64,000 nt of DNA from Xanthocytophaga agilis (GCF_030068605.1 NZ_JASJOU010000007.1:335706-399705); one strand, 5' to 3'. Shown: positions 29,242-38,882, counted from the first letter of the stretch. Notes: generated by a model from the sequence alone, not told the origin. Made by a program: numbers and translations.

Positions 29242-29387
29242 AAACCCACAATATTTATAAAATTACATTTATACAAAAAAATATTTATTATATCATAAAA
29301 ATAAATTTATTTTATGAATTTTTCAATATATTGTTTAAATAATTTTATAACAAAGTACCAGTGATCAAAGTTCTTATGTTCAATCAA

Positions 29388-30254
29388 TTAGGCAGAAAGG
29401 CTTCCACACATCATTCTAGGTTTTCCAAAAAGGTCGTGCCGAATAGTAGTATGTAATCCAAATGATTGCATGAGAGTCGATGTCTCTTGTGAAAAATGCT
29501 CATTTAGTTCAACAAAAAGCTTTCCCCACTCTGGTAATGAAGATTGACTAAAGGATGCGATAACTTTGTAAAATAAAAGAGGATCATCATCTGGCACAAA
29601 TAAAGCCTGGTGAGGTTCATAAGCAATCACATTTGTCAGCATTTGTTCCTTTTCTGCTATTGTTACATAAGGAGGGTTGCTGATTATATAATCAAAGTAT
29701 ACAGGAAACTCTTCAGGAAGATTACCTGAAAGAATATCCATTTGCCGAAAATGAACTGTAACATGTTGTAACCGAGCGTTTTGCTCTGCGATAGAAATAG
29801 CACCACTCGAAATATCAATGGCCCATACTTCAGACCCAGGTATTTCTGCAGCCAGCGAAACCGCAATACACCCACTTCCTGTACCAATGTCAAGTATACG
29901 GCAATTTTTAACGGGTGCTGATTTATACTCTTCCAGTACCCATTCTACCAGCTCTTCTGTTTCAGGGCGGGGAATCAATACATGAGAATTTACCCGAAAC
30001 GTTCTTCCCCTAAATTCTGTTTCTCCTAAAATATACTGAATAGGTTCATGTCGTAACAAACGGGCAATCCAATCGTTAAAGTCTTTTGCTGCAACACTGG
30101 TTATGACTTTGTCTGTCACAATTGACGTTTTTGTTAATCCAAGTTTATTCTGCAACAACCAAAAAGTTATTGAACGAGCCTCTTCCGGTTCATAAATTGA
30201 ACTGATTACATGTGTAATATGATCAAATAATTGACGCGCAGAAGTGGTTAACAT
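29388..30254 (-). CDS. prmC: Peptide chain release factor N5-glutamine methyltransferase
   Basis: PrmC methylates the GGQ glutamine of release factors. The SAM-binding region (RILDIGTGSGCIAVSLA), the catalytic NPPY motif (IISNPPYV) and the N-terminal helical domain with EPIQYILGETEFRGRTF are all present, 288 residues. I start at the ATG at 30254 (MLTTSARQLFDHI); the frame reaches 30347 but the extension is hydrophobic and would run against ribD. A -7-like box (TATTTTTG, minus strand, 30279-30286) lies 25 bases upstream of this ATG and supports it. Confidence 0.93.
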   Translation of the reverse strand: MLTTSARQLFDHITHVISSIYEPEEARSITFWLLQNKLGLTKTSIVTDKVITSVAAKDFNDWIARLLRHEPIQYILGETEFRGRTFRVNSHVLIPRPETEELVEWVLEEYKSAPVKNCRILDIGTGSGCIAVSLAAEIPGSEVWAIDISSGAISIAEQNARLQHVTVHFRQMDILSGNLPEEFPVYFDYIISNPPYVTIAEKEQMLTNVIAYEPHQALFVPDDDPLLFYKVIASFSQSSLPEWGKLFVELNEHFSQETSTLMQSFGLHTTIRHDLFGKPRMMCGSLSA

Positions 30255-30351
30255 GGTATAATAATTACAGTCAAGAAACAAAAATAGTATCTTTCTGCCG
30301 ATAAATACTCTTAAATGTATAAAACCTTTCGATCTATAATTCAACAATCAC

Positions 30352-31434
30352 ATGATTCACAATCAGATACCAACAGACATTCATTTTATGCGACGGGCAC
30401 TAGAACTAGCCAGCCTTGGCCAGGGCTCTGTAAGTCCCAATCCTATGGTTGGCTGTGTGATTGTACATAACAATCGGATTATTGGAGAGGGGTGGCATCA
30501 GAAGTATGGTTCCTGGCATGCAGAAGTAAATGCTATCCACTCTATACAAGAACATGATCTGGAGTTACTTCCTGAAAGTACTGTATATGTAACCTTGGAA
30601 CCATGTACTCACTTTGGCAAAACGCCTCCCTGCTCGGATTTATTAATCGAAAAAAAAGTACGCCGTGTAGTGATTGCCAATGTAGATACAAATCCACTAG
30701 TTGGTGGAAAAGGAATTGAAAAACTTAAGAATGCAGGTATTGAAATTACTACAGGTATTTTGGAAAAGGAAGCCAGATGGCTCAATCGTCGTTTTTTCAC
30801 ATTCATTGAAAAAAGCCGACCCTATATTATACTAAAGTGGGCTCAAACAGCAGATCACTTCATTGCTCGTTTAGATTTCAATTCCCGCTGGATCAGCAAT
30901 GACTGGTCAAGAAGATTAGTACATAAATGGAGAGGTGAAGAGCCAGCTATTATGGTTGGCACAACTACAGCCCAATATGACAATCCTCGTCTTAATGTCA
31001 GAGATTGGACAGGTGAAGATCCCGTACGCATTGTTATTGACCGGCATCTTCGGTTATCTCCTTCTTTACACTTATTTGATCAGACACAAACAACTTTATG
31101 CTATAACTTGAAGAAAGATGAATCCAGGGAATACATACAATACATAAAGTGTGCAAGTGAGTCCACATTTTTAGCAGAGATGATGGTAGATCTGCATCAG
31201 CGGAAAATACAATCCGTTATTGTAGAAGGAGGAAGTAAATTTCTACAGGAACTCATTTTATCAGACCTGTGGGATGAAGTTCGTGTATTTACTTCTGATC
31301 AAACATTTGGTACTGGTATTGCCGCACCTGCATTTGGAGGGACTCTCATAGATAAAATTTCTATAAAAAAAGATCAACTATTAGTCTTCATTCCAGTTAC
31401 AGATTCTTATAAACAAAGCATTTACACCAGATAA
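30352..31434 (+). CDS. ribD: Bifunctional riboflavin deaminase/reductase
   Basis: A 360-residue RibD. The deaminase domain has the zinc site HAEVNAI (about residue 59) and PCTHFGKTPPC (about 84-94); the C-terminal reductase domain has RPYIILKWAQTADHFIA, GTTTAQYDNPRLNVRDW and VIVEGGSKFLQELI. It catalyses the second and third steps of riboflavin synthesis from GTP. It is divergent from prmC with about 100 bases between starts, and a terminator follows 112 bases after its stop. No other rib genes are in the window. Confidence 0.95.
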   Translation: MIHNQIPTDIHFMRRALELASLGQGSVSPNPMVGCVIVHNNRIIGEGWHQKYGSWHAEVNAIHSIQEHDLELLPESTVYVTLEPCTHFGKTPPCSDLLIEKKVRRVVIANVDTNPLVGGKGIEKLKNAGIEITTGILEKEARWLNRRFFTFIEKSRPYIILKWAQTADHFIARLDFNSRWISNDWSRRLVHKWRGEEPAIMVGTTTAQYDNPRLNVRDWTGEDPVRIVIDRHLRLSPSLHLFDQTQTTLCYNLKKDESREYIQYIKCASESTFLAEMMVDLHQRKIQSVIVEGGSKFLQELILSDLWDEVRVFTSDQTFGTGIAAPAFGGTLIDKISIKKDQLLVFIPVTDSYKQSIYTR

Positions 31435-31545
31435 ACAAAAAACTATTTCTTTAACTGCTTTCACCTAACATGCTAAGGCTCAATACTTGTTTGCTTATCT
31501 AGTAAAAATCTGTAACATTTGTATTAGAAAATCAGTTAAAGCCAG

Positions 31546-31580
31546 CTGTGAAACCCTGATTTCACAGTTTTTTTATCTTT
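31546..31580 (+). terminator. Intrinsic terminator after ribD
   Basis: CTGTGAAA (31546-31553) pairs with TTTCACAG (31560-31567), followed by seven T residues on the plus strand. Confidence 0.85.
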
Positions 31581-31673
31581 AAATCTTACTTAAAAGAGAA
31601 AAGCCCTAAATAACAAGGTTTTTGTAAGGTAAAAGATTCTATTTTACAACTATAAATCAGGAAGGACAAAATC

Positions 31674-32402
31674 ATGATTGAAAACAACAAAATAAGTATA
31701 GAAGAACGGAAAATACGGGATGCTTTTCAAGCCAGAGACTGGAATGAAATAAAGAGTAATGACTCATGGGCCGTTTTTAAGATAATGTCAGAATTTGTAG
31801 GAGGTTTTGAAAAGCTTGCCAAGATAGGTCCATGTGTGTCTATTTTTGGTTCGGCCCGTACAAAACCAGACAACCCGTATTATAAAATAGCAGAAGAAAT
31901 TGCAGCGAAGCTGGTAAGACATGGGTACGGGGTTATTACAGGAGGTGGTCCTGGTATCATGGAAGCAGGTAACAAAGGGGCTTTTGAGCAAGGTGGAAAA
32001 TCAGTTGGTATTAATATTGTGTTACCTTTTGAGCAAAGCAGTAATATATATATTGATCCGGATAAGCTAATCAGTTTTGATTACTTCTTTGTACGTAAAG
32101 TAATGTTTATTAAATACTCACAGGGATTTGTGGTAATGCCGGGAGGTATGGGTACACTGGACGAGTTATTTGAAGCTATTACTTTAATACAGACTGAAAA
32201 GATTGGACGTTTCCCGATTGTACTTGTCGGTAAATCATATTGGCAGGGATTACTAAACTGGATTGAAGAAGTTGTATTAGGTCAGGAACGGAATATTAGT
32301 CCTGATGATATGCGTCTTATCAATCTGGTTGATACACCTGCAGAAGCAGTAAAAGTCATAGATGATTTTTACTCAAGGTATTTGTTGCAACCTAACTTTT
32401 AA
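31674..32402 (+). CDS. LOG-family protein (nucleotide phosphoribohydrolase type)
   Basis: A 242-residue protein with the two LOG signatures: GGGPGIMEAGNKGAF for nucleotide binding and PGGMGTLDELFEA, with the catalytic Arg/Glu region. Characterised members cleave AMP or cytokinin ribotides to base and ribose 5-phosphate; older annotations call them lysine decarboxylases, which is misleading. It is first in an apparent operon with the transglycosylase gene, whose start follows two bases after this stop. Confidence 0.9.
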   Translation: MIENNKISIEERKIRDAFQARDWNEIKSNDSWAVFKIMSEFVGGFEKLAKIGPCVSIFGSARTKPDNPYYKIAEEIAAKLVRHGYGVITGGGPGIMEAGNKGAFEQGGKSVGINIVLPFEQSSNIYIDPDKLISFDYFFVRKVMFIKYSQGFVVMPGGMGTLDELFEAITLIQTEKIGRFPIVLVGKSYWQGLLNWIEEVVLGQERNISPDDMRLINLVDTPAEAVKVIDDFYSRYLLQPNF

Positions 32403-32404
32403 CT

Positions 32405-33403
32405 TTGAGAAAGACCCAACTTATCGCTGTTCTGATTCTGGCATTCCTTCTGGTAGGTTATGGCATTTATGTCAAACTATCAGAGGAATTTAATTTTAAC
32501 TTTACATTCAATACTGGTCCTCAATTCTATTCATCAGAAAATCCCCCAGATCAAATTTATTTCGCAGGTGAAACTGTTCCTCTGGAAGACAAAAAAGTTT
32601 CCCGTCGATTTGCCAAAGAATTAAAATCACAAACGTATTGGCATCCAGCCAGAGCTGTTATGCTGGATAGAGCACATTTCTGGCTTCCACATATCACGGC
32701 TATTCTTAAACAATACAAAGTACCAGAAGATCTGAAATATCTGGCGGTTGTAGAAAGCGGTTTACAAAATGTAGACTCTCCCAAAAATGCAGGTGGATTC
32801 TGGCAGATTATCCCACAAACAGCCCGTAACTATGGGTTAGTAATCAATGATGAGGTAGACGAACGTTACCATCCGCTTCTGGCTACTCAGGCAGCATGCC
32901 GATATCTGCAAAGTGCCCATCTTTTGTTTAGCAGTTGGACAAATGCAGCTGCATCATACAATGCAGGCATTAATGGAATGACTCAGGCTATGTTACGCCA
33001 GAGGAAAAGTTCGTTCTATCAACTAAAACTCAATCAGCAAACAACCGATTATATCTTCCGGATACTGGCAGTAAAACAACTTGTTGAACATCCTAAGGAA
33101 TATGGGTACAAAGTAAGTCGTCACTCTACACTTAATTCCAGGATACGAATGATCAAGGTTAATAAATCTATCCCGAATCTGACAGCCTTTGCTCAACAAT
33201 ATGGTATTACCTATCAGACACTTCGAAGTTATAATCCCTGGATCAAAAAGAATACCCTGACTATTAAGAAAAAAAGTTATATTTTATTAATCCCACGCAA
33301 AAATACTCCCAAACCACCCTTACGCGCGTCCAAACCTATTGTACCAGAGACAACAGGCACGGCTTCTTCCAAACCAAAGGAGTCCAATGCCAATGAGTAT
33401 TAA
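32405..33403 (+). CDS. Membrane-anchored lytic transglycosylase with LysM domain (MltD-like)
   Basis: An N-terminal hydrophobic anchor (residues 5-22), an SLT domain with catalytic Glu in AVVESGLQN and the GGFWQIIPQTARNYG helix, then a LysM-type repeat (about residues 250-300, NLTAFAQQYGITYQTLRSYNP). It cleaves glycan strands of peptidoglycan to anhydromuramyl products. The start must be TTG at 32405: an in-frame stop lies at 32393-32395 and no ATG precedes the anchor. The tail is Pro/Lys-rich and low in complexity. Confidence 0.88.
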   Translation: MRKTQLIAVLILAFLLVGYGIYVKLSEEFNFNFTFNTGPQFYSSENPPDQIYFAGETVPLEDKKVSRRFAKELKSQTYWHPARAVMLDRAHFWLPHITAILKQYKVPEDLKYLAVVESGLQNVDSPKNAGGFWQIIPQTARNYGLVINDEVDERYHPLLATQAACRYLQSAHLLFSSWTNAAASYNAGINGMTQAMLRQRKSSFYQLKLNQQTTDYIFRILAVKQLVEHPKEYGYKVSRHSTLNSRIRMIKVNKSIPNLTAFAQQYGITYQTLRSYNPWIKKNTLTIKKKSYILLIPRKNTPKPPLRASKPIVPETTGTASSKPKESNANEY

Positions 33404-33430
33404 TTAATCTGTATCTTGCAGATAATTTAT

Positions 33431-33449
33431 AACCTGATGGGCTCAGGTT
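33431..33449 (+). repeat. Small hairpin before the CvfB-like gene
   Basis: AACCTGA (33431-33437) pairs with TCAGGTT (33443-33449), ending 19 bases before the ATG of the S1-domain gene. It could affect translation of that gene; there is no T-tract. Confidence 0.35.
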
Positions 33450-33468
33450 TATCACATAGATTTTATTT

Positions 33469-34299
33469 ATGGCAAAAATTGGACGTTATAATCTGTTAAA
33501 GGTTATTAAGGAATTAGACTTTGGAGTTTATCTGGATGGCGGAAAAGATGGGGAAATTCTAATGCCTAAAAGGTATGTACCTGAAGATTGCAAACCAGGT
33601 GACCGGATTGATGCATTTATCTATCTTGATTCGGAAGATAGGATCATTGCCACAACAGAAACTCCGCTGGCTCAGGTAGGAGACTTTGCTTACCTAAAGG
33701 CTGTATCTGTTAATGCAACAGGCGCTTTCCTTGACTGGGGATTACTCAAAGATCTTCTTGTCCCTTTTCGGGAGCAAAAGATGAGCATGCAGGAGGGGAA
33801 ATTCTATATAGTATATGTTTATCTGGACGAAGACACCCGACGCATTGTGGCTTCGGCTAAAATAGAACAATTTCTAGACAAATCAGAACCTGAACTGGAA
33901 GCGGGTCAATTGGTGGATTTACTGATTTATCAAAAAACAGAGCTAGGATTTAAAGCTATTATTAACAATCAATACAGCGGTATGCTGTATGATAACGAAA
34001 TATTTCAGCCTCTGACAACCGGAGACCGAATTATTGGCTATGTGAAACAGATACGGGATGATTTTAAAATTGATTTAATTTTACATAAGCCGGGTTTTGA
34101 TAAAATAGAAGATATTGCAGAGAGCATTTTTATCCGACTTCAGGAAGAGGGAGGATTTATGGCAGTGACAGATAAAAGTCCAGCTGAAACAATCTATGAA
34201 CTATTCGGTATAAGCAAAAAGACCTATAAAAAAGCAGTCGGAGATTTGTACAAAAGACGCTTAATAGTTATTGAAGAAACAGGTATCCGACTAACCTAA
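33469..34299 (+). CDS. CvfB-like S1 RNA-binding protein
   Basis: A 276-residue protein with three S1-like beta-barrel segments (DFGVYLDGGKDGEILMPKRYVP; GAFLDWGLLKDLLVPFREQ; NQYSGMLYDNEIFQPLTTGDRI) and a C-terminal winged helix (SPAETIYELFGISKKTYKKAVGDLYKRRLI). This architecture is that of CvfB/YitL, an RNA-binding regulator first studied in Staphylococcus for virulence control. The targets here are unknown. It follows the transglycosylase in the same direction and may share its transcript. Confidence 0.9.
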   Translation: MAKIGRYNLLKVIKELDFGVYLDGGKDGEILMPKRYVPEDCKPGDRIDAFIYLDSEDRIIATTETPLAQVGDFAYLKAVSVNATGAFLDWGLLKDLLVPFREQKMSMQEGKFYIVYVYLDEDTRRIVASAKIEQFLDKSEPELEAGQLVDLLIYQKTELGFKAIINNQYSGMLYDNEIFQPLTTGDRIIGYVKQIRDDFKIDLILHKPGFDKIEDIAESIFIRLQEEGGFMAVTDKSPAETIYELFGISKKTYKKAVGDLYKRRLIVIEETGIRLT

Positions 34300-34303
34300 T
34301 ACA

Positions 34304-34332
34304 AGAAAAGCCAGACTTACTCTGGCTTTTCT
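34304..34332. terminator. Bidirectional terminator between the CvfB-like gene and ruvC
   Basis: AGAAAAGCCAGA (34304-34315) pairs with TCTGGCTTTTCT (34321-34332). The convergent position suits termination from both sides. Confidence 0.8.
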
Positions 34333-34367
34333 TACAATTATTTCTTATAGTTATATATTTCATCTGT

Positions 34368-34928
34368 CTATTTCACCCGATCTGGATTTTTACTGATAAA
34401 AGCAGCCCAACTCTTGGTCTGGCTCACTTGAGTGGCACCACCCTGATAGTAGTGACACACAGCAACAGCCAGTGCATCTGTAGCATCCAGCAATTCAGGC
34501 GTTTCTTCAAATTTGAATTGTGATTTCAACATAGCAGCCACTTGCTCCTTTGAAGCGTTTCCATTTCCTGTTACTGATTGTTTTATTTTTTTAGGTGCAT
34601 ACTCGATAATTGGAACCTCCCTCATTAAAGCTGCAGCCATAGCCACACCCTGTGCTCTACCCAATTTTAACATTGACTGTACATTTTTTCCATGAAATGG
34701 GGCTTCAATAGCCATCTCATCAGGCAAGTATTCCTCTAATAATCCTGTAATTTTTTCAAATATTTTCTTTAATTTGATTTCCTGATTAGCATATTTACTT
34801 AGATTAATCACACCAAACTGAAGCAATTGCAATTTATTTTTTCCCTGTACCTGTAAGACACCAAATCCCATAAAACGGGTACCAGGATCAACCCCCAGAA
34901 TAATACGTTCTGTTTCCAATGTTTTCAT
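34368..34928 (-). CDS. ruvC: Holliday junction resolvase
   Basis: A 186-residue RuvC with the acidic catalytic residues in [12 protein letters not shown] (Asp14), [24 protein letters not shown] (Glu) and [15 protein letters not shown] (two Asp), in the usual order and spacing. It cuts Holliday junctions on the RuvAB complex during recombination repair. ruvA and ruvB are not in the window. The gene stands alone, divergent from the glycosyltransferase at 35026. Confidence 0.95.
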   Translation of the reverse strand: MKTLETERIILGVDPGTRFMGFGVLQVQGKNKLQLLQFGVINLSKYANQEIKLKKIFEKITGLLEEYLPDEMAIEAPFHGKNVQSMLKLGRAQGVAMAAALMREVPIIEYAPKKIKQSVTGNGNASKEQVAAMLKSQFKFEETPELLDATDALAVAVCHYYQGGATQVSQTKSWAAFISKNPDRVK

Positions 34929-35025
34929 GAATGCAAGTTAATATGAATTAGACGAATATAGGATGTCTGTTGAAAATTAAATCCTAGAAATTACTATTAT
35001 GGGAATCCCATAAAGACCTATACAT

Positions 35026-36201
35026 TTGCATCCTAACCAGATTTCAGTTCTCTTGATTTTTGCCTATATTTTTCTCATCATTCAGATTCTGTATGCCTTA
35101 TTCACACTTATCCTCTGGATAGCATGGCAGAAACTACCCCTATATAACCCAGTTACCGAGGCTATAGTCCATACGCGGATTTCTGTTATCGTTGTTGTAC
35201 GAAACGAAGCATCCAATATTCTAAATCTACTAAATTCGCTAAGTCATCAAACCTATCCTAAACATCTGTTTAGTGTTTACATAGTAGATGATTATTCTAC
35301 AGACGCAACAGTCTCATTACTTAAGGACTTTCAGTCAACGTCTCCTTTTCCACTTCATATATTGGAATTAAAAAACTATTCTGCCCTTGACTCTATAAAC
35401 GGAAATTTTAAGAAAAAAGGTATTGAATGGGCTATTTCAAAATCAGATGGAGAACTGATTGCGATGACTGATGGAGACTGTCTAGTTCCACCTAACTGGC
35501 TTACAACCATTGCCAGATTTCAGGTACAAACTAATGCACAAATGATTTGTGGGGCTGTTACATTTACCGAACCAACTATTTTTGCCAAGATACAGGCAGT
35601 CGAGTTTGCTAGTTTGATCGGTTCCGGCGCTGCAACATTACAAATGGGTATACCGACTATGTGCAATGCAGCAAATCTGGTTTTTACCAGAAGAGCATTT
35701 ATCGATGTAAATGGATATAAGGACACAGCATCAACTGCAACAGGAGATGATCTGTTTCTCATGCACAAAATCCATCAGGTATATCCAACCCAGGTGCACT
35801 TCTTAAAACATCCGCAAACAATTGTTCTTACCCAGCCACAACCAGATCTTATAGCATTTTACCATCAACGCAAACGTTGGGCCAGTAAGTGGCATCTCTA
35901 TTCAGACTGGCGTGTGAGTGGTATAGCTATCTTTATTTTTGTAAGCAGCCTGAGTTTACTTACCAGCATACCTGCACTTTTCCTCAATATACTTCCAATT
36001 CTTTTCCTGATTGCAGGTATCTCACTTCGCTGGGTCAGCGAATGGTTATTTATGGGCCATATCTTATCATTCCTCAAAAAACGACATCTTATTACCTGGA
36101 TATTTCCAATACAATGGCTATATCCCATATATATTGTTTTTTTTGGTCTGACAGCTCAAAAAAAGGGATATTCATGGAAAGGAAGAAAGCTGGATCAGTA
36201 A
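35026..36201 (+). CDS. Membrane glycosyltransferase family 2
   Basis: A 391-residue enzyme: an N-terminal membrane helix, a GT-A domain (ISVIVVVRNEASNILNLLNSLSHQ; VDDYSTDAT; MTDGDCLVP as the metal-binding acidic motif; TGDDLFL) with a QRKRW sequence matching the QxxRW motif of processive enzymes, and three C-terminal helices. The product and acceptor are unknown. The frame starts at TTG (35026): the ATG at 34999 is closed by an in-frame stop after four codons. The TTG overlaps a TACATTTG string resembling a -7 box, so a slightly later start cannot be excluded. Confidence 0.85.
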   Translation: MHPNQISVLLIFAYIFLIIQILYALFTLILWIAWQKLPLYNPVTEAIVHTRISVIVVVRNEASNILNLLNSLSHQTYPKHLFSVYIVDDYSTDATVSLLKDFQSTSPFPLHILELKNYSALDSINGNFKKKGIEWAISKSDGELIAMTDGDCLVPPNWLTTIARFQVQTNAQMICGAVTFTEPTIFAKIQAVEFASLIGSGAATLQMGIPTMCNAANLVFTRRAFIDVNGYKDTASTATGDDLFLMHKIHQVYPTQVHFLKHPQTIVLTQPQPDLIAFYHQRKRWASKWHLYSDWRVSGIAIFIFVSSLSLLTSIPALFLNILPILFLIAGISLRWVSEWLFMGHILSFLKKRHLITWIFPIQWLYPIYIVFFGLTAQKKGYSWKGRKLDQ

Positions 36202-36296
36202 GTCTGGCAGAATAAAACCCTAATAGAAGTACGCTCAACCAATAATATCTGTACATTTGTAAAAATCTAATTCTATTTATATTATATCTTATCGTC

Positions 36297-36557
36297 ATGA
36301 CAGATCAGGAACTGGATGTATTGGATGAACTACACTTTGTGCAATCCTTCTCCTATCTTTCAGAAAACCTTGAACTTACGGAAGAGGTGCTTAAACAAAC
36401 TTTGTATGAACTAGCACAGAAAGGTTGGATCAAAATCCTTCAGAACGTTGATGAGGAGATCCTTGTTTCAGACAGTGACTATGAAAAAAGCTATCATACA
36501 TTTTATTATCTGGCAACAAAAGAAGGCTTGCTGGCATTTCATAGTACAGGTGAGTAA
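36297..36557 (+). CDS. Small hypothetical protein, winged-helix-like
   Basis: An 86-residue acidic protein. The middle (LELTEEVLKQTLYELAQKGWIKIL) has the helix-turn-helix-wing rhythm of small winged-helix proteins, followed by an acidic stretch and YYLATKEGLLAFHSTGE, where a wing or strand would fit. I do not recognise a named family. A -7-like box TACATTTG (36252-36259) lies 38 bases before the ATG, though without a -33 TTG at normal spacing. The phosphatase gene follows after 139 bases in the same direction. Confidence 0.6.
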   Translation: MTDQELDVLDELHFVQSFSYLSENLELTEEVLKQTLYELAQKGWIKILQNVDEEILVSDSDYEKSYHTFYYLATKEGLLAFHSTGE

Positions 36558-36696
36558 TTTTAGCCAGTTTCTTATAATTCACAGATTATATCATAAATTA
36601 CCTGGTATTCAGCGCAAACAAACAACCCTGACAGAGTTATGTAGAAGCTATACTCGATTTAATGGAAGTATAAATACGTAGGTAACCACCAGCTTA

Positions 36697-37938
36697 ATGA
36701 TAACCTCTTTGGCAGAATCTCCTGAATATCAACTCCATGTTAAACAAATGGAGTTAAATTCTTTACTTGAAGTAACGCAGGCTATCAATAATAACCTGCC
36801 AGAAGAAGCTTTGTATAAGATATACCATTTTATTTTACGAGGTAATCTTCATATCAACAAACTATTGCTCTGTATTTATCAGAACAGATGGGAAAAAAAG
36901 GCAGTATTTGGTACCACATCTTCCTTTGATCATGTACATGAAGATCTGATTGCTTTGGATCTAAAAGAAGTTACCTCTACTGAAAATGAACAAGTTCCCG
37001 CAATTTTTCAGGAGTTTGATGAAATTATACCTGTTTATCATCGTGATGCACTACTGGCGTATGTCTTTCTAAGTCAAAATCAGATAGCCTATCGGGAAGG
37101 TATTGCTACAGATACCAAGTTCATTCAAACATTAACAAACCTTATTGTCGTTGCCATTGAAAACAAAAAGCTTGCTGCTAAACAAATGGAGCAGGAAGCC
37201 TTGAACAGAGAATTACAGATTGCCAAAAGAGTACAGGAACGGCTATTTCCTAAAAAGCTTCCAGACAATCCCTATATCACTGTTAAAGCAGATTATTTTC
37301 CTCATCAAAGTGTAAGTGGTGACTATTATGATTTTATAGCCCTTCCTGATGAGAAATACTTTGTATGTATTGCAGATGTGTCAGGTAAAGGCATTCCTGC
37401 AGCATTGTTGATGTCTAATTTTCAAGCTTCCCTTCGTATTCTAATCCGCCAGACTACAGATCTGCTACGTATTGTAAGTGAACTTAACCACACTTTATAT
37501 GAAATATTGGGTGGAGAGCGGTTTATTACGGGATTTTTTGCTTTATATGACCATCGAGCTCATACCCTTACATACATTAACGCTGGTCATCATCCTCCTT
37601 TATTAATTAACGAGTCTGGAGATAATCGGTGGCTAAAAACAGGAACTACTGTAATTGGCATTTTTGATTCACTTCCTTTTATAAATTATGAAGTAGTAGA
37701 AAACGTCTCGCATTTCTTGTTATTCGGTTATACAGATGGCGTTGTAGAAGCATGCAATAGTACAGAAGAGGAATATGGAGATGAACGAATGGAGGAAGTA
37801 ATCAAAGAGTTTTCACAGGAAAAGCCATCTTATTTACATCAAAAGCTGATTGAGTCTATTCATGACTTCTGTGGCAATACACCTTTTCGTGATGATGTAA
37901 CCCTACTTACATTAAAGGTTGGCAATCCCGATAAATAA
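36697..37938 (+). CDS. GAF-like sensor with PP2C/SpoIIE phosphatase domain
   Basis: A 413-residue protein: about 165 N-terminal residues form a GAF-like sensory domain, a coiled linker with LQIAKRVQERLFPKKLP follows, then a SpoIIE/RsbU phosphatase with metal-binding Asp residues in SGDYYDFI, IADVSGKGIPAALLM, YTDGVVEACN and FRDDVTLL. Such phosphatases act on anti-sigma antagonists in partner-switching pathways or on other Ser/Thr phosphoproteins. No anti-sigma factor or antagonist lies nearby, so the target is unknown. Confidence 0.9.
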   Translation: MITSLAESPEYQLHVKQMELNSLLEVTQAINNNLPEEALYKIYHFILRGNLHINKLLLCIYQNRWEKKAVFGTTSSFDHVHEDLIALDLKEVTSTENEQVPAIFQEFDEIIPVYHRDALLAYVFLSQNQIAYREGIATDTKFIQTLTNLIVVAIENKKLAAKQMEQEALNRELQIAKRVQERLFPKKLPDNPYITVKADYFPHQSVSGDYYDFIALPDEKYFVCIADVSGKGIPAALLMSNFQASLRILIRQTTDLLRIVSELNHTLYEILGGERFITGFFALYDHRAHTLTYINAGHHPPLLINESGDNRWLKTGTTVIGIFDSLPFINYEVVENVSHFLLFGYTDGVVEACNSTEEEYGDERMEEVIKEFSQEKPSYLHQKLIESIHDFCGNTPFRDDVTLLTLKVGNPDK

Positions 37939-37965
37939 TCCTTTTACTTCATTACCTGTAAGCAT

Positions 37966-38541
37966 ATGCAATCAGAGTATCTGGAAAGTATCAGAAAGCA
38001 GTTTCGCTACTATAAAGATCTTGGAGATAAAGCCATGTCTCAAATAACTGAGCAAAATCTTTTTGAACAAATTAACCCTACCAGTAACTCTATTGCTATC
38101 ATTGTCAATCATTTGTGGGGTAATATGTTATCCAGATGGACAGATTTTCTCACAACAGATGGTGAAAAAGAATGGAGGAACCGGGATGCAGAATTTGAAA
38201 ACCATATCCAGAACAAAGATGAGCTGCTTCAAAAGTGGAATGAAGGCTGGGAATGTCTTTTCAACGCACTTACTCAATTACAGGAGGCAGATCTTACTCG
38301 CATTATTTATATCCGCAATGAAGGACATACTGTTCAGGAGGCGATTAACAGACAACTGGCGCATTATCCCTATCACGTAGGACAGATTGTCTATTTAGCC
38401 AAACTTTTTAGTGGCGATCACTGGCAAAGCCTATCTATTCCCAAAGGGAAATCACACACATACAATGCTGAGAAATTTACTCAACCTCAAGGCAGAAGAC
38501 ATTTCACGGATGACTGGCTACCTCCAACTACAGAGAAATGA
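37966..38541 (+). CDS. DUF1572/DinB-like four-helix protein
   Basis: A 191-residue all-helical protein with the DinB-superfamily metal ligand pattern: NHLWGNM in the second helix and the HYPYHVGQIVYLAK motif in the last, plus a conserved W-rich N-terminal region. It matches the DUF1572 group. Some superfamily members are thiol transferases or metal-dependent hydrolases; the substrate is unknown. It lies 27 bases after the phosphatase gene in the same direction. Confidence 0.82.
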   Translation: MQSEYLESIRKQFRYYKDLGDKAMSQITEQNLFEQINPTSNSIAIIVNHLWGNMLSRWTDFLTTDGEKEWRNRDAEFENHIQNKDELLQKWNEGWECLFNALTQLQEADLTRIIYIRNEGHTVQEAINRQLAHYPYHVGQIVYLAKLFSGDHWQSLSIPKGKSHTYNAEKFTQPQGRRHFTDDWLPPTTEK

Positions 38542-38555
38542 ATTAAACTCAAAGC

Positions 38556-38882
38556 TTATACCACTGCCTTTTCATTTGGATTATTAAACACAAAACCTTT
38601 GATTTCACCATTATCTTCATAGTCTATCTCAAGTCCCAACACATACATCAGATGTTTTTTTTCGACAATAACAGAAAAATCTTTCAGCATATAACAATGG
38701 TCATTTTCCTTGACCGTATCAAACCCCAGTAGTGGCGAAGCTCCTCCACATCCACCTCCCTTTACTCCCACCCGAAGGCCATACAAATTGGTATTGATAC
38801 TTTTTTGCTGCAATATAGTTCGGATATGCTCTATGGCATTAGAGGTAATTGTAATTGGGCACTCTTCATTAAAAAATGACAT
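38556..38882 (-). CDS. HesB/IscA-like protein lacking the C-terminal Cys pair
   Basis: A 108-residue A-type iron-sulfur carrier fold: ITITSNAIEHIRTILQQK, GVKGGGCGGASPLLGFD with Cys45, a KHLMYVLGLEIDYE strand and a final GFVFNNPNEKAVV. Canonical IscA/SufA/ErpA end with NPNxxxxCGCGxSF, giving two further cysteines; here the chain ends at NPNEKAVV with no CGC. Only Cys45 (and Cys8, not conserved) remain. Either the cluster is bound differently or the protein has a non-cluster role. It is convergent with the DinB-like gene. Confidence 0.82.
   Translation of the reverse strand: MSFFNEECPITITSNAIEHIRTILQQKSINTNLYGLRVGVKGGGCGGASPLLGFDTVKENDHCYMLKDFSVIVEKKHLMYVLGLEIDYEDNGEIKGFVFNNPNEKAVV

Noticed and set aside
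30255..30347. An N-terminal extension of prmC to 30347
   Set aside because: The extra residues are hydrophobic and unlike PrmC, and a -7-like promoter box lies between them and the internal ATG.
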